A stretch of 14,143 nt of DNA from Firmicutes bacterium UBA6811. GTDB taxonomy: Bacteria; Bacillota; SHA-98; UBA4971. The position numbers were made by a program, and so were the translations under genes. Position 1 is the first letter of the stretch; each line of letters starts with the position of its first letter. The stretch spans positions 10,622 through 24,764 of the forward strand of contig DKEX01000093.1 in the NCBI GenBank assembly GCA_002452295.1, in the 5' to 3' direction. Below, one piece after another: positions 7,146-13,590 of this stretch. Under the pieces are notes generated by a model, which worked only from the letters and a program-made list of their open reading frames with translations, was not told the origin of the DNA and did not search any database.

Positions 7146-8135
7146 CTAGAAACCGAGCTTATCCGCGTTGTCCTTGGTGATCTCGAGTATGGCGTCGCAC
7201 TTGATTACGCGGGCCTTCTCGTCCACCTGGACCTTGCCGAGCCTCGGAAGCTCGAGGCCGGTGGCGATCTTCTCGCCGTCCAGCATCTTCTTGGCCACGG
7301 CCACCATCGCGAATGCAGCGTCAGCGGGATCCCACAGGTAGCCCTTTTGCATGAGTCCTTCCCTAAGGTATTTGGCGGCATGGCTCGGGATCACGGTACC
7401 CACCACAAATACCTTGCCGCTTAGCTTCTTCTGTTCGAGGGCCTGGGCCGCTCCGATGGGGCCGAGGCTTCCGAACCCCACGATACCCTTCAGGTTCGGG
7501 TATGCCTTCAGGAGCTCCATGGTCTTCTGCAGGGAAAGCTCGGCGCTTTCGCCACAGGGGATTCGGTCGGTGACCAGTTTCATCTCGGGGTACTTCTGCT
7601 TGGCGTACTCCAGCCCGACATCGGCCCAGTAATTATGAAGCGGAACCGTGAGGCTGCCGACGAACACGGCGAACTCTCCCTTGCCTCCCATGTATTTGGC
7701 CAGGGCCTCGAAGTTCAGTTCGCCGAAGTTCTTGCTGTCGATGGTCTCCACGTCCCAGTCGGCACCCTTCTGAGCCGGAGACTCGTGGGTAAGGACGACG
7801 ATGCCCTTCTCGCGGGCCTTCCTGAAGATGGGTTCCAGGGCCGCGGCGTCGTTGGGCACCACGCAGATGGCGTCCACACCTTTGGCTATCAGGTCCTCGA
7901 CCATCTTGACCTGCTGAGCAGGGTCAGCTTCAGCGGGGCCCACCTGGTAGGCGTTGACTTTCAACTCCCTCGCCGCATCTCTCACGCCTACTTCCATACG
8001 GTTGAACCACGGGATGCCGCCTATCTTGACGACGACTGCGATCTCATAGTCCTTGGCCATAGCCAGGCCCGAGAACGAGAAGAGCATTGCCACCACCAGA
8101 AAGAGGGCGAGCCTCGTACAAAGATCCCGTTTCAT
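7146..8135 (-). CDS. Sugar ABC transporter substrate-binding protein (LsrB/RhaS-like)
   Basis: This is the periplasmic-binding-protein-like lipid- or cell-surface receptor of the CUT2 importer, Peripla_BP_4 fold. I prefer ATG 8135, giving 329 residues starting MKRDLCTRLALFLVVAML. AGGAG lies 11 bp upstream of it, whereas GTG 8147 abuts the ribosome binding site; GTG would overlap the kinase stop as GTGA. Residues 1 to about 27 are a signal peptide ending GLAMA, with no lipobox cysteine. The mature protein (YEIAVVVKIGGIPWFNRMEVGVRDAARELKV...) and the ending KCDAILEITKDNADKLGF resemble LsrB (autoinducer-2) and RhaS (rhamnose) receptors from memory of those families. Comparing by eye with LsrB, the lysine near the N-terminus is kept, but the Asp/Gln ligand pair appears replaced by Leu-His. 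Together with the kinase next door this favours a deoxysugar over autoinducer-2. Confidence 0.9.
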   Translation of the reverse strand: MKRDLCTRLALFLVVAMLFSFSGLAMAKDYEIAVVVKIGGIPWFNRMEVGVRDAARELKVNAYQVGPAEADPAQQVKMVEDLIAKGVDAICVVPNDAAALEPIFRKAREKGIVVLTHESPAQKGADWDVETIDSKNFGELNFEALAKYMGGKGEFAVFVGSLTVPLHNYWADVGLEYAKQKYPEMKLVTDRIPCGESAELSLQKTMELLKAYPNLKGIVGFGSLGPIGAAQALEQKKLSGKVFVVGTVIPSHAAKYLREGLMQKGYLWDPADAAFAMVAVAKKMLDGEKIATGLELPRLGKVQVDEKARVIKCDAILEITKDNADKLGF

Positions 8136-8143
8136 CTTTGACT

Positions 8144-9640
8144 TCACTCCTCTTCACGCCGTTTCTTGAGTTCGCGGAACACTCCGTATGCCTCTTGCCA
8201 ACGATACTCGTCCCGAGGATGGTAGGTAACCATACTGACCGATCGTCGCACCACATCCCTCCCTTCAGCGAGCGTGCGGATCTCTCCCTTCGCCGCAAGC
8301 TGCGACAGGACGTTCCCCATGCTCGTCGCCTCGTCAGGCCCAGCCACCACCGGGCGACCGGTAGTATCTGCCGTGAGCTGGCAGAGCAGGGGGGAGCGGC
8401 TACCGCCGCCAACGATGTTGATGGTCCGGACCCGCCTGCCGGTGATCTTCTCCATGGCATCGATCTCGTACCGGTAGTTGAGCGCCAGGCTCTCGTAAAT
8501 CCCGCGCGCAACCTGCGCGTGGCTTTCAGGCGCCGCGAGCCCCCTTTCCCGGAGACAGGCCGCGATCGCCTGTGTCATCACGGGCGGGTTCATGAACCTG
8601 GGATCATCGGGGTCGAAGAAGAAGCGGAACGGCTCCGCGCCGGCGGCAGCGTCGTTGATCTCGGCATACGATAGGAAAAGGCCTTCTCGTTCCCATTCCT
8701 TACGGCAGTTCTGGATGAGCCACATGCCGGCGATGATCTTGTGGAAAGCAATTTTGTCGCCCACTCCCACCTCGTTGGTGAAGTTCCCACGAAGCGACGC
8801 GTCGCCTGTGATAGGACCGTCCAGTTCCATCCCCAGGAGCGACCAGGTGCCCGCGCTGACGAAGGCGCAGGCCTGCGGGTCTTCAATGGGGGCGGCGGCA
8901 ATGGCTGAGGCCGTGTCATGCTCTCCCACCGCGATTACGGGAAGCGATGCAGGACATCCGCATGCCTCGGCGGTCTCAGGCAGCACGGTCCCGACCATCT
9001 CCCCGGGGCGGATGATGGGCTGGAGGATTCGTTCAGGTATGCCGAGGCGTGCCGGGATCTCCGGGACCCACGAGAATGTCCTGGGGCTGAACATCTGGGT
9101 GGTGGAGGCGATGGTGACCTCGCTGGTCATTCTCCCGGTAAGGAAGTAGGCAAACAGGTCGGGCATCATCAGCATGGCCCTGGCGCTGTCCAGTAGCCAT
9201 GGCTGGCGTACCCGGTCCGCGTATAGCTGGACGACTGTGTTGAACCGTATGAACATGATCCCCGTCTGATCGTACAGAGCCCCCATGGGGATCTTTTGGA
9301 ACACCTGGTCGTAGAGACCCTCGGTTCGGTCGTCCCTGTAGCTGTACACCTGGGAGAGCAGCCTCCCGGTGTCATCCAGGAGAGCATAATCCACGCCCCA
9401 GGTGGAGAAGCCAAGGCTCGAGAGCTCACCCGGCTGGCCGGCCGCTCGGGCAAGCCCGGCCCGCACTTCCTGGTAAAGACGGAGCACGTCCCAGTAGTGG
9501 GAACCGTGCAGGCGTATGGGTCCGTTTGCAAACCTGTGGACGACCTCGAGCTCAATTCTGCCGCCGTCGTAGCGGCCCACGACGGCGCGGCCTCCGGAGC
9601 TTCCCAGGTCGAAGGCCAGAACGCGCAGGTCTCTTGGCAA
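8144..9640 (-). CDS. rhaB: Rhamnulokinase-like FGGY-family carbohydrate kinase
   Basis: It is predicted to phosphorylate L-rhamnulose (or a similar ketose) at O1 with ATP. The 498-residue length is close to E. coli RhaB (489). FGGY N-domain features include LAFDLGSSGGRAVVG at the start, HYWDVLRLY, STWGVDYALLDDTGRLL and YRDDRTEGL. GIMFIRFNTVVQLYA and MLMMPDLFAYFLTG match rhamnulokinases. GEHDTASAIAAAP holds the expected catalytic aspartate, Asp242. The C-domain has VSAGTWSLLGMEL, FTNEVGVG, PDDPRFMNPP and the nucleotide-site INIVGGGSRSPLLCQLTAD. The start is TTG 9640, with AAGGGGGG about 7 bp upstream and no nearby ATG. It lies 14 bp after the regulator gene and adjoins the binding-protein gene. 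L-fuculose or D-rhamnulose-like kinases are alternatives, but the N-terminal motifs favour RhaB. Confidence 0.9.
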   Translation of the reverse strand: MPRDLRVLAFDLGSSGGRAVVGRYDGGRIELEVVHRFANGPIRLHGSHYWDVLRLYQEVRAGLARAAGQPGELSSLGFSTWGVDYALLDDTGRLLSQVYSYRDDRTEGLYDQVFQKIPMGALYDQTGIMFIRFNTVVQLYADRVRQPWLLDSARAMLMMPDLFAYFLTGRMTSEVTIASTTQMFSPRTFSWVPEIPARLGIPERILQPIIRPGEMVGTVLPETAEACGCPASLPVIAVGEHDTASAIAAAPIEDPQACAFVSAGTWSLLGMELDGPITGDASLRGNFTNEVGVGDKIAFHKIIAGMWLIQNCRKEWEREGLFLSYAEINDAAAGAEPFRFFFDPDDPRFMNPPVMTQAIAACLRERGLAAPESHAQVARGIYESLALNYRYEIDAMEKITGRRVRTINIVGGGSRSPLLCQLTADTTGRPVVAGPDEATSMGNVLSQLAAKGEIRTLAEGRDVVRRSVSMVTYHPRDEYRWQEAYGVFRELKKRREEE

Positions 9641-9654
9641 TGCAGTTCCCCCCT

Positions 9655-10431
9655 TTAGTCGGCGATTACGACCTTGACGCCTGCCTCCTCAAGGCTAAGT
9701 CTGGCCTCCTCATCGATTCCCGCGTCCGTCACCAGTACGTCGATGGCCGTGGCTGGAACGACCGGGGCCAATGCGAACTTCCCTATCTTGCTTGAATCCA
9801 GCACGACGACCAGTTCCTCGCAGCGCCTCACCATCAACCTCTTGACGCGGGCCAGGGAGAGATTGGGGTCGGTGAGGCCGTGCTTCAGGGTCAAGCCCAT
9901 AGCTCCGATGATCGCCTTGTCACCGTTGAGTCCCTGAAGGAAGTCCTCCGTTTCCGGCCCCTGGAGCAGGTTGTCCTCCCTTTGAAGCAGTCCGCCCGCG
10001 AGGAGCACCTGCACGCTGCTGCCGGGCTTGTTCATCTCCATGGCGATCTCGATGGAGTTGGTGATGACCGTGAGCCGCCTGTCGCTCCTGGCCAGGTGCC
10101 TGGCTGTGCTCAGCGTGGTGGTCCCCGCGTCGATCATGAGGGTGTCGCCGTCGCGCACGAGGCCCACCACCGCCCGGCCGATTCTCTCTTTTTCGGCTGT
10201 GTGTACCCCCCTGTGCGAACTAAGAGTGGAAGGGCCTGCAAACGCGAATTGCTTCTGGGTAATCGCGCCGCCCCGAGTCCTGACCAATAAGCCGAGGCTC
10301 TCCAGGTAGTTCAGGTCCTTGCGCACGGTGGCCTTGCTGACACTCAGCACATCGACAAGGTCATCCACGGTGACCCTGTCGGTCTCCCGTAGCCTCGTTA
10401 GGATCAGGTTGTACCGCTCGTCAGAGAACAC
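9655..10431 (-). CDS. DeoR-family transcriptional regulator
   Basis: This is a sugar-phosphate-responsive repressor, likely controlling its own operon and possibly the divergent AOR operon. The 258 residues have standard DeoR architecture. An N-terminal winged helix-turn-helix (about residues 4-56) contains RYNLILTRLRETDRVTVDDLVDVLSVSKATVRKDLNYLESLGLLVRTRGGA in two parts. A DeoRC sensor domain contains KERIGRAVVGLVRDGDTLMIDAGTTT and IIGAMGLTLKHGLTDPNL. The start is GTG 10431 (MFSDERYN), where relatives begin; an AAGGG lies 13 bp upstream, so the ribosome binding site is weak, as is common for regulators. It is the first gene of the leftward operon and faces the AOR operon across 481 bp. DeoR proteins usually bind phosphorylated sugars; here rhamnulose-1-phosphate or DHAP would be a natural effector (inference). 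Confidence 0.93.
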   Translation of the reverse strand: MFSDERYNLILTRLRETDRVTVDDLVDVLSVSKATVRKDLNYLESLGLLVRTRGGAITQKQFAFAGPSTLSSHRGVHTAEKERIGRAVVGLVRDGDTLMIDAGTTTLSTARHLARSDRRLTVITNSIEIAMEMNKPGSSVQVLLAGGLLQREDNLLQGPETEDFLQGLNGDKAIIGAMGLTLKHGLTDPNLSLARVKRLMVRRCEELVVVLDSSKIGKFALAPVVPATAIDVLVTDAGIDEEARLSLEEAGVKVVIAD

Positions 10432-10695
10432 CGCTCATCGCCAACCCTTGCGAAGTTGCATTCGCGTCGTTGCGTTTGCTTTCGTACTCTATTGGATCTA
10501 TACAACGCGCAATCGATATTTCCTTCTGTTGGTGAAGTTTTTTTGCCGGACCGCCTTCTGAGCCGATACTGGCGCCATACGCGGGTTTTGACGCACGGCA
10601 CAGGCGAACGAAGCTTGTCCCGGCAGGTTCGAGGACCAGGATGTGGCTCACATAGAGGCCACTTTTCTTTTTATACGAAAAGAGAAGGAATCCCT

Positions 10696-10710
10696 ATGAA
10701 AGCGTCGTAG
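10696..10710 (+). other. Four-codon mini-ORF (Met-Lys-Ala-Ser-stop) with good ribosome binding site
   Basis: ATG AAA GCG TCG TAG is preceded by AGAAGGA with about 6 bp spacing, a better initiation site than some real genes here. It lies 203 bp upstream of the AOR start. It could be a leader peptide or the remnant of a gene stopped at codon 5. It may be chance. If the TAG at 10708 is ignored, the frame runs on to a TGA at 10786. Confidence 0.25.
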
Positions 10711-10716
10711 TATGAT
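10711..10716 (+). promoter_or_regulatory. Candidate -10 box (TATGAT) for the AOR operon
   Basis: TATGAT differs from TATAAT at one base. No good TTGACA-like -35 lies 16-18 bp upstream (GAATCC-like there). If used, transcription would begin near 10723, about 12 bp before the 10735-10749 palindrome. That is a suitable place for repression. It overlaps the end of the mini-ORF, so at most one of the two can be active. TTATAC at 10671-10676 is an alternative -10. Confidence 0.3.
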
Positions 10717-10734
10717 GTACGCAAGATTTCGATA

Positions 10735-10749
10735 GCGTTCGCCGAACGC
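10735..10749. promoter_or_regulatory. Perfect palindrome, candidate DeoR operator
   Basis: GCGTTCG (10735-10741) and CGAACGC (10743-10749) are exact inverted repeats around a single C. Further TTCG half-sites flank it (GATTTCG just upstream, CCGTTCG at 10755-10761). DeoR-family proteins such as GlpR bind sites built on TTCG/CGAA half-sites, and a DeoR gene lies 300 bp away. The symmetry is seen directly; the binding is inferred. Confidence 0.5.
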
Positions 10750-10912
10750 AAGTGCCGTTCGTCCCGCAGCCCGTCACGGGACACGTGACTCGCGAGGATG
10801 GGCAGGTGTGGTTGTGAGGATCGGTCGCGAGGCGGGCATGCGCGTGCATCTCGACGATCTGCAGACGACATCGCCACCTGGAGCCTGGGCCCTAAACTGG
10901 AGGTTGATTGGT

Positions 10913-12694
10913 GTGTATGGTTGGATGGGGAAGATTCTGCGCGTGGATCTCAGTCACGGCACGACCCGCGAAGTGCCGCTCGATGAGGAAGTCGCGAGGC
11001 TGTATATCGGCGGTCGCGGGCTCGGGGCCCGTATCGTATTCGACGAGGTCGGACCCGGTACCGATCCTCTCGGCCCTGGAAATCGAGTGGTGATTGCGAC
11101 AGGGCCTCTCACCGGGACCCTGGCGCCGGCGTCCGGGAGGTTCAGCCTCTCGACGAAGGCCCCGCTTACAGGGGCGATCCACGACTCGAACGCCGGCGGC
11201 TCCTGGGGTGTCACCTTCAAGAAGACCGGGTACGACGCCGTTGTTATCGAAGGCAGGGCCGACGCGCCGATGTGCCTGGAGATTACCGACGCGGGAGCGT
11301 CCTTGAAGGATGCCCGCGACCTCTGGGGCAAGGATACCAAAGAGACCGTCCAAACGCTCCTCGAGCGCGCCGGGAAGAGCGCCAACGTTCTTTGCATCGG
11401 TCCCGCCGGGGAAAACCTGGTGAAGATCGCATCCATCTCTGTTGATGGCCACAGGGCGCTCGCGAGGGGGGGCGTAGGAGCGGTCCTTGGGTCGAAGAAC
11501 CTCAAGGCCATCGTCGTGATGGGCGGCTGGAAACCTGCCATCAAGGATGCGGAGATGTTCGAGTTTGCGTGCTACGAGAGCGGTAAGTGGCTGAAAGCAA
11601 ACCCTGTCACGTCTCAGGGGTTGCCGGAGTTTGGCACGTCGGTGCTGGTGAACCTCATGAACGCGAGCGGCATCTTCCCGACGCGCAACTTCCGGCAGAA
11701 CCAGTTCGAGCACGCCTATAGCATCTCGGGGGAGGAGATTACAGACAGGCTGCTCGTCCGGAAGGCGGCGTGCTGGGGGTGCCCCATCGCGTGTGCGCGC
11801 CGAATTCGGCTTGACGGAGCGGAAGTCGAAGGGCCCGAATATGAAAGCGTGTGGGCGCTCGGAGCCGAGTGCGGCATCTTTGACCTCGAGGCCGTGGCAG
11901 AGGCGAACCTCCTCTGTAACAGGCTCGGAGTCGACACGATATCCGCGGGTGTGACCATCGGCTGTCTCATGGAGATGAGCGAAAGCGGGCTCATAGACTA
12001 CCCGGCAAGGTTCGGGGATGCCGGTGCGGTCCTGGACCTGCTCGGAAAGATAGCTTACCGCGACGGCATAGGAGACGAGCTTGCGGAGGGCTCGCGGAGG
12101 TTTGCCGAAAAACACGACGCGCCGCACCTCGCCATGCAGGTCAAAGGCCTGGAGTTGCCTGCATATGATCCGCGAGGGATGAAGGCCCAGGGGCTCGCAT
12201 TCGCCACTTCGAACAGGGGGGCGTGCCACCTGCGCGCTAACATGCTGGGGCCCGAGGTTCTCGGCATTCCGAAGAGGGTCGACCGCTTCGCCTCGAGGGC
12301 CAAGGCGGGCCTGCTCATAGTCGCTCAGAACTCGTTTGCGGTTCTTGACTCACTCAGCGTGTGCAAGTTCGCTTCGTTCGCTCTCGGCGACGAGTTCTTC
12401 GCGAGGCTGCTCTCGGCGGCGACGGGGATAAAGTACTCCGCCCAGGAATTGCAGGTCGTGGGCGAGCGTATCTGGAACCTCGAGCGCTTGTACAACCTTC
12501 GGGAGGGGTTCTCCAGAAGAGACGACACGCTGCCTGTCCGTATCCTGAGCGAGCCCGTGCCGTCGGGCCCGACGGCCGGGCAGGTCGTCGACCTCGAGCC
12601 CATGTTGGATGAATACTACCGTTCTCGCGGCTGGGACGAAAACGGAGTGCCGGCCCAGCGGAAACTCGCCCAGCTCGGATTGGAGGGAGCATAA
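10913..12694 (+). CDS. aor: Aldehyde:ferredoxin oxidoreductase (AOR family, tungsten-type)
   Basis: This enzyme oxidises an aldehyde to the carboxylic acid and reduces ferredoxin, using a W (or Mo) bis-pyranopterin and one [4Fe-4S] cluster in the cytoplasm. I place the start at GTG 10913, 9 bp after GGAGG (10899-10903), giving 593 residues beginning MYGWMGKILRVDLSHG as in relatives. The N-terminal AOR domain includes YIGGRGLGARIVFDEV, GPLTGTLAPASGRFSLSTKAPLTG, DSNAGGSWG and FKKTGYDAVVIEG. Cluster ligands are visible as C287-x2-C290-x3-C294 (CWGCPIAC) and Cys484, the same spacing as in Pyrococcus furiosus AOR. GPEYESVWALGAECGI and the following LGVDTISAGVTIG are family hallmarks. Around Cys484 the usual DxxGLC reads DSLSVC. 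It opens a three-gene operon with a class II aldolase and a MoaD-like protein, pointing to an aldolase-derived aldehyde such as lactaldehyde as substrate (inference). Confidence 0.95.
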   Translation: MYGWMGKILRVDLSHGTTREVPLDEEVARLYIGGRGLGARIVFDEVGPGTDPLGPGNRVVIATGPLTGTLAPASGRFSLSTKAPLTGAIHDSNAGGSWGVTFKKTGYDAVVIEGRADAPMCLEITDAGASLKDARDLWGKDTKETVQTLLERAGKSANVLCIGPAGENLVKIASISVDGHRALARGGVGAVLGSKNLKAIVVMGGWKPAIKDAEMFEFACYESGKWLKANPVTSQGLPEFGTSVLVNLMNASGIFPTRNFRQNQFEHAYSISGEEITDRLLVRKAACWGCPIACARRIRLDGAEVEGPEYESVWALGAECGIFDLEAVAEANLLCNRLGVDTISAGVTIGCLMEMSESGLIDYPARFGDAGAVLDLLGKIAYRDGIGDELAEGSRRFAEKHDAPHLAMQVKGLELPAYDPRGMKAQGLAFATSNRGACHLRANMLGPEVLGIPKRVDRFASRAKAGLLIVAQNSFAVLDSLSVCKFASFALGDEFFARLLSAATGIKYSAQELQVVGERIWNLERLYNLREGFSRRDDTLPVRILSEPVPSGPTAGQVVDLEPMLDEYYRSRGWDENGVPAQRKLAQLGLEGA

Positions 12695-12696
12695 TA

Positions 12697-13293
12697 ATGT
12701 ACGAAGACTTCAAGATGGTGGGCGCGGACCTGTATACCCAGGGGATAACAAGCTCCCACGGTGGGAACCTAAGCGTGAGAATCGGAGACAGGATCCTTAT
12801 AACGCGGCGGGGCTCCATGCTCGGGCATCTTCAGGATGACGACATCATTGAAACAGGGCTCGAGAGGAACGACAGCGGTATAACCCTGGCGTCCTCCGAG
12901 ATCGGCGTGCACAGAGCTATATACCTGAACACCTCTGCGCTTGCCATAGTCCACGCCCACCCGGTGCACGCGGTGGTGTGCTCTCTCGAGATGGACGAGA
13001 TAGTCCCCATAGACTCCGAAGGGTCCTACCTCCTCCACAAGATCCCGGTCATCGCAGCCGAGCACACCGTAGGCTCAACCGAGGTGGCGAAACTCGCTTC
13101 GCAGGTGCTCAAGGAATATAAGATAGTGATGCTCCGCGGCCACGGTTGCTTCTCCATAGGCCAGGTCCTGGAGGAAGCCTACCAGTGGGTCTCCTCGCTT
13201 GAAGTGTCGGCAAGGATGATCTGCCTTGCACGGTCAGCGGGCATTAGGATGAAAGAGTATCGCGGGGAAAGCGATAAGTACAGTAAATGGTAG
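12697..13293 (+). CDS. Class II aldolase/adducin family protein (L-fuculose-phosphate aldolase-like)
   Basis: It is predicted to be a zinc-dependent aldolase that cleaves a ketose-1-phosphate to DHAP and an aldehyde (L-lactaldehyde for fuculose- or rhamnulose-1-phosphate). Its 198 residues fit the FucA subfamily (E. coli FucA 215) better than RhaD (about 275). GGNLSVRI (22-29) and LITRRGSML form the phosphate-binding region. Glu68 in ASSEIGVH is the expected catalytic acid/base. His86 and His88 in IVHAHP, with His149 in LRGHG, are the three zinc ligands. ATG 12697 has GGAGGG 9 bp upstream and comes 2 bp after the AOR stop. The following gene begins 7 bp after its stop. It could equally act on methylthioribulose- or ribulose-type phosphates; lactaldehyde formation is inferred from the kinase and AOR nearby. 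Confidence 0.92.
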   Translation: MYEDFKMVGADLYTQGITSSHGGNLSVRIGDRILITRRGSMLGHLQDDDIIETGLERNDSGITLASSEIGVHRAIYLNTSALAIVHAHPVHAVVCSLEMDEIVPIDSEGSYLLHKIPVIAAEHTVGSTEVAKLASQVLKEYKIVMLRGHGCFSIGQVLEEAYQWVSSLEVSARMICLARSAGIRMKEYRGESDKYSKW

Positions 13294-13300
13294 GGTAGAC

Positions 13301-13582
13301 GTGAAGATCGAAGTTCAGCTCTTCGGATGGCTTCGCAAGTACCAGCCCGGTTCGGCTGGGAAGGCCGCCACGGTCGAGGTGCCGGAAGGAGCCACTGTGT
13401 CGGATGTCCTTCGCCGGGTGGGAGTGAGTGAGATGGTGCAGGGAGACAGCACCGGTGGGGCCTCTTTGAAGCCGGCCGGCGCCTTCCTGCTGGTGCTTGT
13501 AAACGGCCTGCAGGCGGCGGATGATACGCGTCTCGGGCCGGGCGACAGCGTGTCGGTGTTCCCGCCTATCGGGGGCGGGTGA
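13301..13582 (+). CDS. MoaD/ThiS-family sulfur-carrier protein
   Basis: This is a small ubiquitin-like sulfur carrier of 93 residues. It starts VKIEVQLFGWLRKY, has a central LLVLVNGLQAADDTRLGPGDSVSVFPPI and ends in Gly-Gly-Gly. The C-terminal GG is the residue pair that is adenylated and thiocarboxylated in MoaD and ThiS proteins. VNG and the preterminal FPPI(x)GG match MoaD more than ThiS. It would donate sulfur to make the dithiolene of molybdopterin, or the tungsten form. It begins with GTG 13301, 7 bp after the aldolase stop, with AGGG 5 bp upstream. Position in an AOR operon suggests a dedicated role in making or loading the AOR cofactor. No MoeB, MoaE or other pterin gene is in the window. 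Confidence 0.9.
   Translation: MKIEVQLFGWLRKYQPGSAGKAATVEVPEGATVSDVLRRVGVSEMVQGDSTGGASLKPAGAFLLVLVNGLQAADDTRLGPGDSVSVFPPIGGG
13561..13579 (+). terminator. GC-rich hairpin at the 3' end of the moaD-like gene
   Basis: CCCGCC (13561-13566) pairs with GGCGGG (13574-13579) across a 7-nt loop, right up against the TGA stop codon. The bases after it (TGACGGCTTGC) are not a T-run, so termination strength is doubtful. They may have been separated from an original T-tract by the element that begins at about 13591. The same bases encode the Pro-Pro-Ile-Gly-Gly-Gly tail, so the symmetry may be partly coding constraint. Confidence 0.3.
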
Positions 13583-13590
13583 CGGCTTGC

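Larger units (their letters stand above)
10432..10912. promoter_or_regulatory. Divergent control region between the sugar operon and the AOR operon
   Basis: These 481 bp hold no convincing protein gene. Both flanking operons start here, so it must contain two promoters. It has several inverted repeats: GCGAA/TTCGC at 10450-10465, CTTTTC/GAAAAG at 10662-10682, GCGTTCG/CGAACGC at 10735-10749 and CCCGT/ACGGG at 10770-10780. The pentamer GTTCG or its complement occurs at 10605, 10627, 10737, 10743 and 10757. On the leftward side, TATAGA (complement of 10497-10502) is a possible -10 box but has no good -35. Open frames crossing the region look like chance frames or extensions of the AOR gene. Confidence 0.7.

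Noticed and set aside
10497..10502. TATAGA on the - strand as the promoter of the DeoR-kinase-transport operon
   Set aside because: It is a passable -10 box, but no -35-like hexamer lies 16-18 bp upstream and a second candidate cannot be excluded, so I list it only as a possibility within the control region.
10789..10831. Two TCGCGA sites as a restriction or phage attachment signal
   Set aside because: TCGCGA is self-complementary and expected by chance in GC-rich DNA. No integrase, tRNA gene or other mobile-element sign is nearby.
10808..10912. N-terminal extension of the AOR frame starting at GTG 10808
   Set aside because: The extra 35 residues do not resemble AOR N-termini, which start at the M(x)GWMGKILRVDLS region, and GTG 10913 has its own GGAGG site 9 bp upstream.
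10892..12229. 445-codon open frame on the - strand inside the AOR gene
   Set aside because: It is antisense to a clearly recognised AOR. The composition reflects GC-rich codon bias of the real gene and it matches no family I know.
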